64,000 nt of DNA, taken from Dugong dugon (Eukaryota > Chordata > Mammalia > Sirenia > Dugongidae). Positions within the stretch are counted from its first letter, which is position 1, and each line of letters begins with the position of its first letter. This document shows, piece after piece, positions 1 through 11,868 of the stretch. A program made the translations under genes and the position numbers. Where the stretch lies: NCBI GenBank assembly GCA_030035585.1, contig CM057481.1, positions 57,421,128 to 57,485,127 on the forward strand, given 5' to 3'. The notes beneath the pieces are model-generated. The model was not told the DNA's origin. It saw only the letters and a program-made list of their open reading frames with translations, and ran no database searches.

Positions 1-72
1 TCTTACTTACCATTGTGTCTTGAATTATCAATAAATGTTATTGGCTTTGACATTATCATTAAATTAGGTATG

Positions 73-372
73 TTGTAGTTGTTGACTGCTGATGAGTCAG
101 CACCTCAACTTGTGGTGACCCCATGCACAATGGGATTGTACCGTTTTATTTCATAGGGTTGTCATTGGCTGATTTTTAGAAGTAGATCACCAGGCCTTTC
201 TTCCTGATCTATCTCAGTCTGGAAGCTCTGCTGAAACCTGTTCAGCACAATAGCAATATGCAAACCTCCACTGACAGGTGGTGGTGGCACTTGAGGTGCA
301 TTGGGCAGGAATTGAACAGATGTTTCCCATGTGGAAGGTGAAAATTCTACCATTAAACTACCACTGCCCCCT
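73..372 (-). mobile_element. SINE with tRNA-Gly-like head and RTE-like body
   Basis: Read on the minus strand, the head near 300-370 resembles a tRNA-Gly gene (a GTAGAATTTTCACCT core), followed by a body ending in an RTE-type tail with GTTGTTG-type repeats at the plus-strand left end. The 11-bp direct repeat AATTAGGTATG at 62-72 and 373-383 is a perfect target-site duplication and sets the borders. The family recurs in this window at 46537-46890 and 48793-49199. Confidence 0.85.
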
Positions 373-383
373 AATTAGGTATG

Positions 384-805
384 AGAGTGTGTTTATTTTC
401 ATAAAAAGTTTCCTTTGAGTTCTCCTGTCTTCCCCCTAAATCACTGAGCAGGGGAGATGAAGCATGAACCAAGACCCAGAGTGGGCATCAGAAGCATCAA
501 GTTGGGGAGATGATATGGAAGAAGCAAGAGAGGCTCCCTGCAGTGCCTTGTCTGTGCTCGAAAGTGGAGGACTGAGTAACATCTGCTGGGAAGAGGGCCC
601 TCTCGCATCACAGCACTGACTGGGAGTGGGGACCAGCATTTTACATCTGTCGGAAAGTGTTAAGGTTTTCCCATTATTGATGGAGATGTCTTCTCCTTTT
701 AATAAGGAAACTATCTTTATCCTTTCTTCTTCTGCTGTGCTTTCCTAACTGCTGTTGAGATGCTACATTACACTGTCTGAATTTTGAAGGACTTATTTGG
801 GTTAA
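384..805. other. Stretch without recognised gene or repeat
   Basis: Unique-looking sequence. I see no exon-like open frame with splice sites, no RNA gene and no family I recognise. Confidence 0.5.
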
Positions 806-817
806 TTTACCTTAGAA

Positions 818-981
818 GGAGCCCTGGTGGCACAATGGTTAAGTGCTCGGCTGCTAACCGAAGGATCAGCGATTTGAACCCTCTAGCCGATTGCTGGGAG
901 AAAGATGTGGTAGTCTGCTTCTGTGAAGATTTACAGCCTTGGAAACCCTATGGGGCAGTTCTACTCTATGGCAATGAGTTT
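818..981 (+). mobile_element. AfroSINE (tRNA-derived SINE)
   Basis: Starts GGAGCCCTGGTGGCACAATG, the typical AfroSINE head with a pol III A box (TGGCACAATGG), then a tRNA-like arm, then the GGAAACCCTATGGGGCAG core. It contains the longer internal form with a TCTGCTTCTGTGAAGATT segment. The flanks TTTACCTTAGAA (806-817) and TTTACCTTTGAA (982-993) form a 12-bp target-site duplication with one mismatch. The 3' tail is cut short. Confidence 0.92.
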
Positions 982-993
982 TTTACCTTTGAA

Positions 994-2109
994 AAGAAGG
1001 GGAAAAAACCAAACACGTTTAATATGAACTCTCGTCCAGACTTAGGACCTAAGTAGGCCTTTAATAAGTAATACAAAGAAATCTGAAAGTTATTATTTTT
1101 GATTAAGGGAATAAATTATTAATGATGAGTGTTTCTTTGTTAAGATTCAGAGATTAAAAAAAAAGTGATGTACCATTAAAATTGAAAACTAGCAATACGG
1201 GGAAAGAAAAATGAACTTCCCAGTTTTTAACTTTTTTAATAACACACGAAAAATGCGCTATTTGACTAATTAGAAAAAAAACAAGTAAATTTTCTGAGGG
1301 TGAGGCTTCAAAGAGATTATCCTCACTAGTTTAAAAATAATGCAGGAGGATTGACTGGCTCAGTGTTGAGTAGGATAGTGTGAAATGAAGCAAGAGGTGT
1401 TTCTGACTGGTCCTGGGGGAGGCTGGGGTGCTTTTAGGACTAGAGGACCACATCGAACACCCCTGGGAAGACATATTGTGAGTGTAATAGATGTTTTTTT
1501 TTGTTTGTTTGTTAAAAGGTTATGGTGAGACCTTTATGAGTGGTGTACAAATGGATTTTATGACTATATTTTATATAAAATATAATTTTAATAGGGGAAA
1601 AAACTTATGAAGTTAAACTTTATAAAAATGAGAAGAATACATTCAGTTTTCTTTTTCATTAAATAGCCCCAAGTGAGTACATTTAGTGATAGCATTTCAT
1701 TTCTCTTAACATCGGCAGTGTACCAATAGTGTTATGTTTATAGTAATCCATGAGTTAAGTATTCCTTCTTTTGATATTTTGTAGTTTGTTTTATGTACAG
1801 GATGAATCTCCTCCCCCCCATCCCCGCCAAAAAAAACTTCAGAGCCTTTTTAGGTTAGAAAAGAGTCCCTTTCCTAGAACTTTAAAGTTTTAAATATGCA
1901 AGATTGTAATAATTTAAGTAAAATTAATTATTAATGCAAAGTGGGATTTTTGTGATTGACTTTTTGGGTATTGGGGGAGGTGGCAAAGGAACCGTCTTTT
2001 TGATTCAAACTTTGGACCAGCATATTTATGTCTGCAGATCCTTATTTTTTGCTTTCCCAACCTTCTAGAGTACTAAAAATAGTAACTTTTTTTTATGGTA
2101 ATGTTCACT
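994..2109. other. AT-rich stretch, no gene recognised
   Basis: Long A and T tracts and no recognisable repeat family or exon. It may contain old decayed repeats that I cannot classify by eye. Confidence 0.45.
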
Positions 2110-2601
2110 TGAATAGAATTTTTAAAAAAATTTTTTCTTTTTAATTGTACTTCAGGTGAAGGTTTACAGAACAAATAGTGTCTCATGAAACAGTAGTACA
2201 CATATTGTTTTATGACATTGGTTAACAACCCAAAGATATGTCAACCCTCTCCCTTCTCGACCTCTTTTTTTTTTTTTGGGTGAAAATATACATAGCCAAA
2301 GATACACCATTTCAAAAATTTCTACATGCACAGTTCAGTGACATCGACTGTGCTCTTCCAGTTGTGCTGCTATTCTCACTTTAGATGAAGGTTTACAGAA
2401 CAAAATAGTTTCTTGTTAAACAGTACACATGTTGCCCTATGACAATGGTTAACCTCACAACACATCAACACTATCCTGTTCAACCTTGGGTTCCCTATCA
2501 CCAGCTTTCCTGTCCCCTTCTGCCTTCTAGTCCTTGTCCCTGGACTGCTGTGCCTCATGTCCCATTTGGTTTTATGGGGCTGTCCACTCCCCGGCTGAAC
2601 A

Positions 2602-3980
2602 GTTTTCAATCTCTTTGCTTGTTATGGGTCCGTTCAGATTTTCAACATCACTTTGTTGTAGTTTGGGTAGGCTGTGTGATTCTAGAAATTTATCCATTTC
2701 TTCTAGGTTTTCAAATTTGTTGGAGTATAGTTTTTCATAATATTCTGTTATAATCCTTTTTATTGCAGTTGGGTCTGTTGTAATGTCCCCCATTTCATTT
2801 CTTATTTGGTTTATTTGTGTCCTCTCCTGTTTTTCTTTTGTCAGTCTGGCCAGTGGTTTGTCGATTTTGTTGATTCTTTCAAAGAACCAACTTTTGGTTT
2901 TGTGGATTCTTTCTATTGTTTTTCTGTTCTCTATTTCATGTATTTCTGCTCTGATCTTTAGTATTTCCTTTCTTCTGGTGGTTGTGGGCTTTTTTTGCTG
3001 TTCTCTTTCTATTTGTTTGAGTTGTGTAGTTAATGTTTTGATCTTGTCCCTTTCTTCTTTTTTGATGTGTGCATGTATTGCTATAAATTGTCTTCTGAGG
3101 ACTGCTTTTGCTGTGTCCCAGAGGTTTTGGTATGATGTGTTTTCATTCTCATTTGATTCTAGGAATTTTTAGATTCCGTCTCTGATTTCTTCTATTACCC
3201 AGTGATGTGTAAGCAGGGTATTATTCAGTTTCCATGTAGTTGATTTTTTTTCCTTGCTCCTTCTATTGTTAATTTCTACCTTGATGGCATTGTGGTCAGA
3301 GAAGATACTTTGAATTATCTCAGCGTTTTGGATCTTGTTGAGGATTGCTTTGTGGCCTAAGATGTGGTCTATTCTCGAGAATGTTCCATGAGCATTGGAA
3401 AAGAATGTGTACTTTGCAGCGGTTGGATGGAGTGTTCTATGTATGTCTATGAGGTCATGTTGGCTGATTGTGCTGTTTAGGTCTTCTGTATCTTTGCTGA
3501 GTTTCTTCTTAGTTGTTCTGTCCTTTACTGAGAGTGGTGTGTTGAAGTCTCCTACTATTATTGTGGAAATGTCAATTTGTCTTTTCAGTGTCGTTTGAGT
3601 TGGTTTTATGTATTTTGGAGCCCTGTCATTGGGTGTGTAGATGTTTATTATGGTTATGTCTTCATTATGGATCATCCCCTTAATCATTATATAGTGTCCT
3701 TCTTTGTCTTTTATGGTAGATTTTGTTTTAAAGGCTATTTTATCTGAGATCAGAATTGCCACTCTGCTCTTTTTTGGTAGTTGTTAGCTTGATATAGTTT
3801 TTTCCAACCTTTGACTTTTAATAAATTCACATCTTTGTTTCTAAGGTGTGTCTCTTGTAGACAGTATATTGATAGATCCTGTTTTCTTATCCATTCTGTC
3901 ACTCTCCGTCTCTTTATGGGTGCATTGAGTCTATTTACATTCAGTGTAATTATTGATAGATGTGAGTTTGTTGGTGTCAT
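2602..3980 (-). pseudogene. L1 ORF2 fragment, endonuclease domain (copy A)
   Basis: ORF2 encodes the L1 endonuclease/reverse transcriptase that nicks target DNA and copies L1 RNA at the nick. This fragment begins at an ATG (3978-3980) with the usual start followed by NSHLSIITLNVNRLNAP. Family motifs visible in the APE-like endonuclease include QETHL, GDFNTPLS and SDHNAIK. The frame breaks near 3755 (the ANNYQKRAEWQF end) and again downstream. It retains the IKRIITEYYEKLY segment and then stops at the deletion junction near 2602, so the reverse-transcriptase catalytic core and the C-terminus are absent. It cannot be functional. Confidence 0.93.
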
Positions 3981-4355
3981 TTTGTAGTGCTTTTTTTTTT
4001 TTGTGGTGCTGAAGTTCTCTTTGTTTTTCTTACTCTCTTGTTCTGAGTTACATTTTTTTGTGGATTTTTTTCATTTCTTTTGTTTTTGTAGGTTTTATTT
4101 TTGCTGAGACTTTATGTTTCTCTTTTTTTTATGAGTATGTTTGTGGTTACCATAAATTTTACCCTTATCTTTCTAAGTTTGAAGCAGTCTAGTATCACTT
4201 GGTATCGCCTTACCTTCCTCTCCATTAGAAGGTTCTATACCTATGCTGTGTATTCCCTCTTTTATTGTTTTGATGTTATTGTCATTTATTGATTAACTGC
4301 TCTGATGCCCTGTTGTATTTGTTTTGGTTTTGGATAGTCCTCAAGAGTTCATTTT
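3981..4355 (-). other. Inter-ORF spacer of L1 copy A
   Basis: About 375 nt lies between the ORF1 stop and the ORF2 start. It is A-rich on the L1 sense strand. Copies B (10398-10787) and D (56712-57099) have spacers of similar length and sequence, so this length was present in the active ancestor. Confidence 0.8.
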
Positions 4356-5438
4356 CTAGATTGGTATCTGGCTGGTGCGATCCTGCGTGTAGGTTCTGCT
4401 TGTGAGCTGAAGCTGTTTGTCCTCTAATCGAAGAACTCGCTTTAATACTTTTTGTAAGTTTGGTTTGACTTTTACACATTCCCTTAATTTCTGTTTATCT
4501 GGAAATGACCTAATTTCACCATCAAATTTGAGCGAGAGTTTGGCAGGATGTATTATTCTTGGCCTGCAATTATTTTCTTTCAAGATTTTATATATGCCAT
4601 CCCATTGCCTTCTTGCCTGCATGGTTTCTGTCGAATAATCTGAGCTTAGTCTTATTGTTTCTCCTCTGTATGTGACTTCTTGTTTTACACGAGCTGCTCT
4701 CAGGATTCTTTGTTTGTCTTTGGTTTTGGCAAGTGTGAATATGATATGCCTTGGTGATTTTCTTTTGGGGTCTCTTCTATATGGTGTTCGTTGAGCTTCT
4801 TGGTTGGGCAGCTTTTCATCTTTCATGATATTGGGGAAGTTTTCTGTCAGCAGTTCCTCAATGAACCTCTCTGTGTTTTCTGTTTTCTCCCCCGTTCTGG
4901 AATTCCAATCACTCGTAAATTTTTGCTTTTAATTGTGTCCCACGTAACTCTCAGGGTCTCTTCATTTTTCTTTGTTCTCGTTTCTGAGTTTTCCTGAAAC
5001 AGAGTTGTATCCAAGTGTTGGTCTTCGATTTCACTGATCCCGTCTTCCACCGTTGCAAATCTGCTTCTCAGCCGTTCTGTGACATCGTCTGTTTCTGAAA
5101 TCTTGTTGTTTGTCTTTTGAATTTCTAATTGTTGTCTTTGTATAATTTCTAGTTGTGAATTTATTTTGGCATTTTGTTCTTGCACCATCTTCCTGAATTC
5201 TTCCAATTTTTTGTCTGTATTTTCCATGAATTTGTCTATTTTTTTCCTCATGTTTGTCAGCTTTTTGCCTCAGTTCTTGGAGAATTCCGAGTATTAGAGA
5301 TTTGAATTCCCTATCAGGTAATTCTAGTGCATTATCTTCCACAAGAGAGTCATCTGGTGTTTTATTTTGGACGCCTACTGGAACCGCCTTGTCCTGTTTT
5401 TGTAAATGTTTTGTTATTGTGTTCTGTTTTCGGGGCAT
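4356..5438 (-). pseudogene. L1 ORF1 (RNA-binding chaperone), frameshifted, copy A
   Basis: ORF1 of L1 forms a trimeric coiled-coil RNA-binding protein that packages L1 RNA. The start MPRKQNTITKHLQKQDKAV is at 5438. A coiled-coil-like part rich in K, E and Q (KKLEEFRKMVQEQNAKI) lies near 5150-5250. The C-terminal RNA-binding part near 4420-4800 keeps family hallmarks such as PRHIIFTLAKTKDKQRILRAA, QARRQWDGIYKILKE and HPAKLSLKF. At least two frameshifts split the frame. It ends at a TAG (4356-4358). About 361 codons with stop is slightly longer than the roughly 340 usual in primates. Confidence 0.92.
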
Positions 5439-6470
5439 TCAGTAGTTATTCTTCTCGTTTATTGATTGTAGATTTGCTTGTTTCGTCCCTTTGTTTTAAA
5501 AAAAATTTGACTATGTCTGAGCAGGCGGACTGTGTGTTCTTTGTTGTTTGCTCGTCTGTGCGCTCAATACGTTTTGCCTCCTTCTCCAACTGGCAGGGTC
5601 AGTCACTCAGATATGGTACAGCAGGTCAGGTCTAGTTGAAGAGGAGTTACTGGGACGGGTTGTTTGTGGCACTTAACTACAGCCACCAGAGCGTGTCAGT
5701 AATTAGTGCAGGGCAGGTTCCAGTAGGCCATGCCTGTGCTCCTTGGTGGTGTGATGTCAAGCGCACGGTGCAGGTAGGCAGGATGCAGCAAGGAGATTGT
5801 TATGTGTGGAGCTAAGATGGTTATGGGAGAGAAGAGAGAGGGACAGGAGCCAAAACCATACAAACAAACAAAAAAGAATGCTAGGGGAGCTTGTTGTTGG
5901 AATGGAGATATGAGAGACTATGAAATGGAGAAAAACAGAAAGGGGAAGAGAAAGAAAAGAGAAGAATGAATAAATAAAAATCAGAAACGTTACAGAACCG
6001 CAGAGTTCCCAGGGATCCCACCGATACAGCTGTGAGGTCTGGGGAAGTCGCTCTCAGGTGTTGTAGTACAGCCTGGCTAGAAGGCATAGAGGTATAGAAC
6101 GCCTTGTATTCAGGGATCAGAAAGAGAAGGAAGATATAGAGAGATGAGAGACTGAGAAATGAAGAAAAACAAAAAGGGAAAAAGAGGGAAAAGAAAAGAA
6201 ATTAAAAAGAAAAAAAAAATAAGAAAGGTCCCCTGAAAAAAACAGAAAAAAAAAAAAAAATCAAAAAAATAAATGCCCGCAGGGATCCCTCTGCACGTCT
6301 GTGGAAGCTGAGGGGGAGTTCTGGCAGCTCCGCCTGGCCAGAAAGGGCTCCCATCTCAAGAAAAGGAAAAGAAAACAGACAAACAATTCAAAACGAACAA
6401 ACAATAGCCCCGGGATCCCATCAGCACGGTAGCCCAGACTGGGAAGCAGCTCCACACTCAAATGGAGCTC

Positions 6471-7010
6471 CGCAGCCCCTCAGGAAGAAGCAAAGATGGC
6501 GCACGGAGCCAGGCACTCGAGCGAAAGGTGGGGGAGGCAGCGACAGGCAAGCAAGAAATCAAAAGAAGCAGGAAAAAAAAAAAGTAATGCTAGCAGCCAA
6601 CAAATGGCACTCAGAGAGCCAGCTAGTGTGGGCTGGTGTTTCTGGAGAAGAGACTGTGTCCGCGGGAAGCAGAGGTGGCCGAGTGTGGGTGAAGAAGAGT
6701 AGAGAGTGGGAAAGCGTATATCACAAATTGCCAGCGCTCTGCAGTCCCTCAGGAAGAGGCAAAGGTGGCGCACGGAGCCAGGCACTCGAGTGAAAGGAGG
6801 GGAGGTGGCGAGAGGCAAGTGAGAAATCAAAGGAAGCATAAAAAAAAAGCAACACTAGCAGCCAACAAATGGCACCCAGAGAGCCGCCTGCTTGTGTGTG
6901 TGGAATCCCAGCAGCTGGTGCTTCCCAGTTAAGAGACCTTGGCCGCGGGAAGCAGAGGAGGCCGAGCCGGGGTGAAGACGGGTGGGGTGGGAAAGCGCAC
7001 ACCACAAGTT
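6471..7010 (-). repeat. Two 5'UTR monomers of L1 copy A
   Basis: The motif CAGGAAGAAGCAAAGATGGC at 6481 recurs as CAGGAAGAGGCAAAGGTGGC at 6750, a period of about 269 bp. The block carries AGCAGCCAACAAATGGCAC and CGCGGGAAGCAGAGG in each unit. Tandem 5'UTR units act as promoters in rodent L1. A promoter role here is inferred from that analogy. Confidence 0.85.
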
Positions 7011-7321
7011 ACCGGTTGTTTTGTCTCCCCCTGGATGCTCCGTGAGGCTACTTTCTCGTATCCCTGTTTCCTGGTCTCTGATAGGAGTCCAAGATAGTGG
7101 ATCTGTGCTGCATTAGCTGGTAGGGGACCTCTGCATGAATCTCTCCTCGCCTCTGTTCTCTGTCAGTTTTCTCACTCCATTTGGTGCTTGGTTGAGTTCT
7201 TTATCTCTTCATTTGATGTTTTAGGGTTTCAGAATTGTTTTATTCTCTGTTGGGTTTACTTTTTCGGATCTTTGCTATATAGGGACGGCATGGTGCTTCT
7301 GCCTAGAGCGACATTTTGCTG

Positions 7322-10300
7322 GAACTCTTGGTGAAGTCTTTTGAAGAGCATAGGTTTTTAGAAGATCCCAGTTATCTAGATTATCTATTGGGTTTTGTAC
7401 ATTGATGGTTATGGTTTGCATCCTGTTACTGCCATGTATTAAGCCCTGAAGTGTTGGTCCTATTTTGTTTTCTATGAACTTTATAGTTTTAGGCTTTATA
7501 TTCAGGTCTTTGATCCATTTTGAAGTAGTTTTTGTATACGGTGTGAGGTATGGGTCCTCTTTCATTTTTTTGCAGATTCATATCCAGTTTTGCTAGCACC
7601 ATTTGTTAAAAAGACTATGTTTTCCCCATTTGATGGACTTTGGGCCCTTGTGGAAGATCAGGTGACCGTAGGTGGATGGATTTACATCTGGGTTCTCAAT
7701 TCTGTTCCAGTGGTCAGTGTATCTGTCGTTGTACCAGTACCAGGCTGTTTTGACTACTGAAGCTGTATAGTAGGTTCTGAAGTCAGGTAGTGTGAGTCCT
7801 CCAACTTCATTTTTCTTTTTCAGTAGTGCTTTACTTATTCGGGGCTTCTTCCCTTTCCATATAAAGTTAATGATTAGTTTTTCCATCTCTTTGAAGAATG
7901 TTGTTGGTATTTGTGTCAGGATTGAGTTGTATTTGTAAATTGTTTTGGGTAGAATTGTGATTTTCACAATGTTGAGTCTACCTATCCATGAGCATGGTGT
8001 GTTTTTCCATTTATGTAGATCCCTTTGGTTTTCTTGCGGTAGTGTTTTGTAGTTTTCTTTGTATAGGTGTTTTACATCCCTGTTCAGATTTATTCCTAAG
8101 TATTTTCTCTTTTTAGGGGCTATTGAAAATGGTATTGTTTTCCTGATTTCCTTTTCATCGTTCTCCTTATTGGTGTATAGGAATCCAGCTGATTTTTGAA
8201 TGTTTATCTTGTATCCTGCTACTCTGCTGAATCTTCCTATTAGTTCCAGTAGGTTTCTCGTGGAGTCTTTAGGGTTTTCTACGTATAGTATCATATCATC
8301 TGCAAACAGGGAGAGTTTAAATTCTTCATTACCAGTTTGGATGCCCTTGATTTCTTTTTCTTGCCTTATTGCTCTAGCTAGAACTTCCAGCACAATGTTA
8401 AATAGGAGTGGTGATAAAGGGCTTCCTTGTCTTGTTCCTGTTCTCAAGGGGAATGTTTTCAGCCTGTCTCCATTAAGAATGAAGTTGGCTGTTGGTTTTG
8501 CCTAGATGCCCTTTATTATGTTGAGAAATTTCCTTTCTATACCTATTTTATTGAGAGTTTTTATCAGGAATGGGTGTTGCACTTTATCAAATGCCTTTTC
8601 CGTGTCAATTGAGATGATCATGTGATTCTTTTCTTTCCTTCTATTTATGTGGTGGATTACGTTGATTGATTTTCTAATGTTGAACCATCCTTGCATACCT
8701 GTATGAATCCTACTTGGTCGTGGTGTATTATTTTTTTGATATGATGCTGAATTCTACTGGCTAGAATTTTGTTGAGAATTTATGCATCTATATTCTTGAA
8801 ATATATTGTTTTGTAGTTTTCTTTTTTTGTGACGTCTTTTTCTGGGTTTGGTATCAGTGTTATGCTGGCTTCATAGAATGAATTTGGAAGTGTTGCTTCC
8901 TCTTCTATGCTCTGAAATAGCTTGAGTGGTACTGGTACAAGCTCTTCTGTAAATGTTTTGTAGAATTCTCCAGTGAAGCCATCTGGGCCGGGGCTTTTTT
9001 TAGTTGGGAGTTTTTTTAATTACCTTTTCAATCTCTTCTCTTGTTATGGTTCTGTTCAGATTTTCAACATGACTTTGTTGTAGTTTGGGTAGGCCGAGTG
9101 TTTCTAGAAATTTATCCATTTCGTCTAGGTTTTCAAATTTGTTGTAGTATAGTTTTTCATAATATTCTGTTATAATCCTTTTTATTTCAGTTGGGCCTGT
9201 TGTAATGTCCCCCATTTCATTTCTTATTGGGATTATTTGTGCCCTCTCCTGTTTTTTTTTGTCAGTCTGGCCAGTGGTTTGTCGATTTTGTTGATTCTTT
9301 TAAAGAACCAACTTTTGGTTTTGTTGATTCTTTCTATTGTTTTTCTGTTCTCTATTTCATTTATTTCTGCTTTGGTCTTTACTATTTCTTTTCTTCCGGT
9401 GGTTGTGGGCTTTTTTTGCTGTCCTCTTTCTATCTGTTTGAGTTGTGTATTTAATGTTTTGATTTTGTCCCTTTTTTCTTTTTTGATGTGTGCATGTATT
9501 GCTATAAATTGTCTTCTGAGGACTGCCTTTGCTGTGTTGCAAAGGTTTTGGTATGATGTGTTTTCATTCTCATTCGATTCTAGGAGTTTTTTGATTCCAT
9601 CTCTGATTTCTTCTATTACCCAGTGATGTGTAAGCAGGGTATTATTCAGTTTCCATGTAGTTGATTTTTTTTCCTTGCTCTTTCTATTGTCAGTTTCTGC
9701 TTTGATGGCATTGTGGTCAGAGAAGATACTTTGAATTATCTCAACTTTTTGGATCTTGTTGAGGATTGCTGTGTGGCCTAAGATGTGGTCTATTCTCAAG
9801 AACGTTCCATGTGCTTTGGAAAAGAATGTGTACTTTGCAGTGGTTGGATGGAGTGTTCTATATACGTCTATGAGGTCACGTTGGCTGATTGTGCCGTTTA
9901 GGTCTTCTGTATCTTTGCTGAGTTTCTTCTTAGTTGTTCTGTCCTTTACTGAGAGTGGTGTGTTGAAGTCTCCTACTATTATTGTGGAAATGTCAATTTG
10001 TCTTTTCAGTGTCGTTTGAGTTGGTTTTATGTATTTTGGAGCCCTGTCATTGGGTGCGTAGATGTTTATTATGGCTATCTCTTCATGATGGATCATCCCC
10101 TTAATCATTATATGGTGTGCTTCTTTGTCTTTTATGGTAGATTTCGTTTTAAAATCTATTTTATCTGAGATCAGAATTGCAACTCCTGCTCTTTTTTGGT
10201 AGTTGTTAAGTTGATATATGTTTTTAGAACCTTTGACTTTTAATAAATTTATGTCTTTGTTTCTAAGGTGTGTCTCCTGTAGACAGCGTATTGATGGGTC

Positions 10301-10396
10301 CTGTTTTCTTATCCATTCTGTCACTCTCTCTTTATGGGTGCATTAAGTCCATTTACATTCAGTGTAATTATTGATAGATGTGGGTTTGTTGCGATT
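7322..10396 (-). pseudogene. L1 ORF2, endonuclease/reverse transcriptase, copy B
   Basis: This is the longest preserved ORF2 apart from copy D. The endonuclease part (10324-9233) is open over 363 codons and shows QETHL, GDFNTPLS and SDHNAIK. The reverse-transcriptase part has [12 protein letters not shown] near 8600, [18 protein letters not shown] near 8440, and the catalytic FADD at 8295-8306, which is intact. The thumb/C-terminal part includes [11 protein letters not shown] and [10 protein letters not shown]. The start codon region near 10396 is mutated, with no ATG where copies A and D have one. Frameshifts lie near 9220, 8995, 8500 and 7580. The C-terminal cysteine-rich region and natural stop are missing because the copy is cut at 7322. 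Confidence 0.93.
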
Positions 10397-10787
10397 GTTT
10401 TGTAGTGCTTCTTTTTGTGGTGCTGACGTTTTCTTTGTTCTTTTTACTCTCTTGTGCTGAGTTACTTTTGTTTGTGGATTCTTTTTTCATTTCTTTTTTT
10501 TTTGTAGGTTTTATTTTTGCTGAGACTTTATGTTTTTCCTCTCTTTTTTATGAGTATGTTTGTTAACTTTCTTTGTGGTTACCATAAATTTTACCCTTAT
10601 CTTTCTAAGTTTGAAGCAGTCTAGTGTTACTTGGTATTGCCTTGCCTTCTTTTTCATTAGAAGGTTCTATACCTATGCTTTTTATTCTCTCTTTTATCGT
10701 TTTGATGTTATTGTCATTTACTGATTAACTGCTCTGATTCACTGTTGTATTTGTTTTGGTTTTGGATAGTCCTCGAGAGTTCATTTC

Positions 10788-11868
10788 CTAGATTGGTATC
10801 CGGCTGATATGATCCTGCGTCCTCGGTTCTGCCTGTGAGCTGAAGCTGTTTGTCCTTAGATCGAAGAACTCCCTTTAATAATTCTCATAAGTTTGGTTTG
10901 ACTTTTACATATTCCCTTAATTTCTGTTTATCTGGAAATGACCTAATTTCACTTTCAAATTTGAACGAGAGTTTTGCAGGATATATTATTCTTGGCTGGC
11001 AGTTTTTTTCTTTCAAGATTTTATATATGTCATCCCATTGCCTTCTTGCCTGCATGGTTTCTGCCGAATAATCTGAGCTTAGTCTTATTGTTTCTCCTCT
11101 GTATGTGACTTCTTGTTTTACACGAGCTGCTCTCAGGATTCTTTGTTTGTCTTTGGTTTTGGCAAGTGTGAATATGATATGCCTTGGTGATTTTCTTTTG
11201 GGGTCTCTTCTGTATGGGGTTCGTTGAGCTTCTTGGTTGGGCAGCTTTTCATCTTTCATGATATTGGGGAAGTTTTCTGTCAGCAGTTCCTCAATGATCC
11301 TCTCTGTGTTTTCTGTTTTCGCCCCCTGTTCTGGAATTTCAATCACTTGCAGATTTTTCCTTTTGATTGTTTCCCATATAACTCTCAGGGTCTCTTCATT
11401 TTTCTTTGTTCTTTTTTCTGAGTTTTCTTGAAACAGAGTTGTATCCAAGTGTTTGTCTTGAATTCTACTGATCCCGTCTTCCCTGTTTCAGATCTGTTTC
11501 TCAGCCCTTCTGTGAGATCGTCTATTTGTGAAATCTGTTTGTTTATCTTTTGGATTTCTAATTGTTGTTTTTGTATAATTTCTAGTTGTGATTTTATTTT
11601 GGCATTTGTTCCTGCATTATTTTCCTGAATTCTTCCAGTTTTTTGTTTGTATTTTCCATGAATTTGTCTATTTTTTCCACATGTTTGTCAGCTTTTTGCC
11701 TGAGTTCTTGGAGAATTTTGAGTATTAGAGATTTGAATTTCCTATCAGTTAATTGTAGTGTATTTTGTTCCACAGGAGAGTCATCTGGTGTTTTATTTTG
11801 GATGCCTACTGGAATCATCCTTTCTTGTTTTTGTAAATGTTTTGTTATTGTCTGCTGTCTTTGTGCAT
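10788..11868 (-). pseudogene. L1 ORF1 (RNA-binding chaperone), frameshifted, copy B
   Basis: The ATG at 11868 aligns with the ORF1 starts of copies A and D. The N-terminal part has NKTPDDSPVEQNTLQLTDRK, then a charged coiled-coil-like stretch (EKIDKFMENTNKKLEEFRK). The C-terminal RNA-binding part (11448-10885, 187 codons open) is the best preserved in the window, with RDPKRKSPRHIIFTLAKTK, SSDYSAETMQARRQWDDIY and IIYPAKLSFKF. Frame breaks lie near 11594 and 10885. The homologous stop is at 10788-10790. Confidence 0.92.

Larger units (their letters stand above)
2124..7321 (-). mobile_element. L1 LINE copy A, internally deleted
   Basis: An L1 in reverse orientation: T-rich tail near 2131-2142, 3'UTR to about 2602, then an abrupt join to the middle of ORF2. 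From there it runs through the endonuclease part of ORF2 (to 3980), a long inter-ORF spacer, ORF1 (4356-5438) and a 5'UTR with two monomers ending near 7321 (TTTTGCTGGAACT). Compared with copy D (51739-60027), about 3.1 kb of ORF2 and 3'UTR is missing. The left flank TGAATAGAATTTTT (2110-2123) resembles the right flank of copy B, not of copy A. Confidence 0.95.

Noticed and set aside
784-1056. 90-codon open frame on the plus strand
   Set aside because: Most of it reads through the AfroSINE at 818-981. The frame is a by-product of the repeat.
2595-2612. RNA splicing as the cause of the deletion in L1 copy A
   Set aside because: A plausible donor exists but there is no AG acceptor at the other side, so simple deletion is equally likely. 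Kept only as a test under findings.
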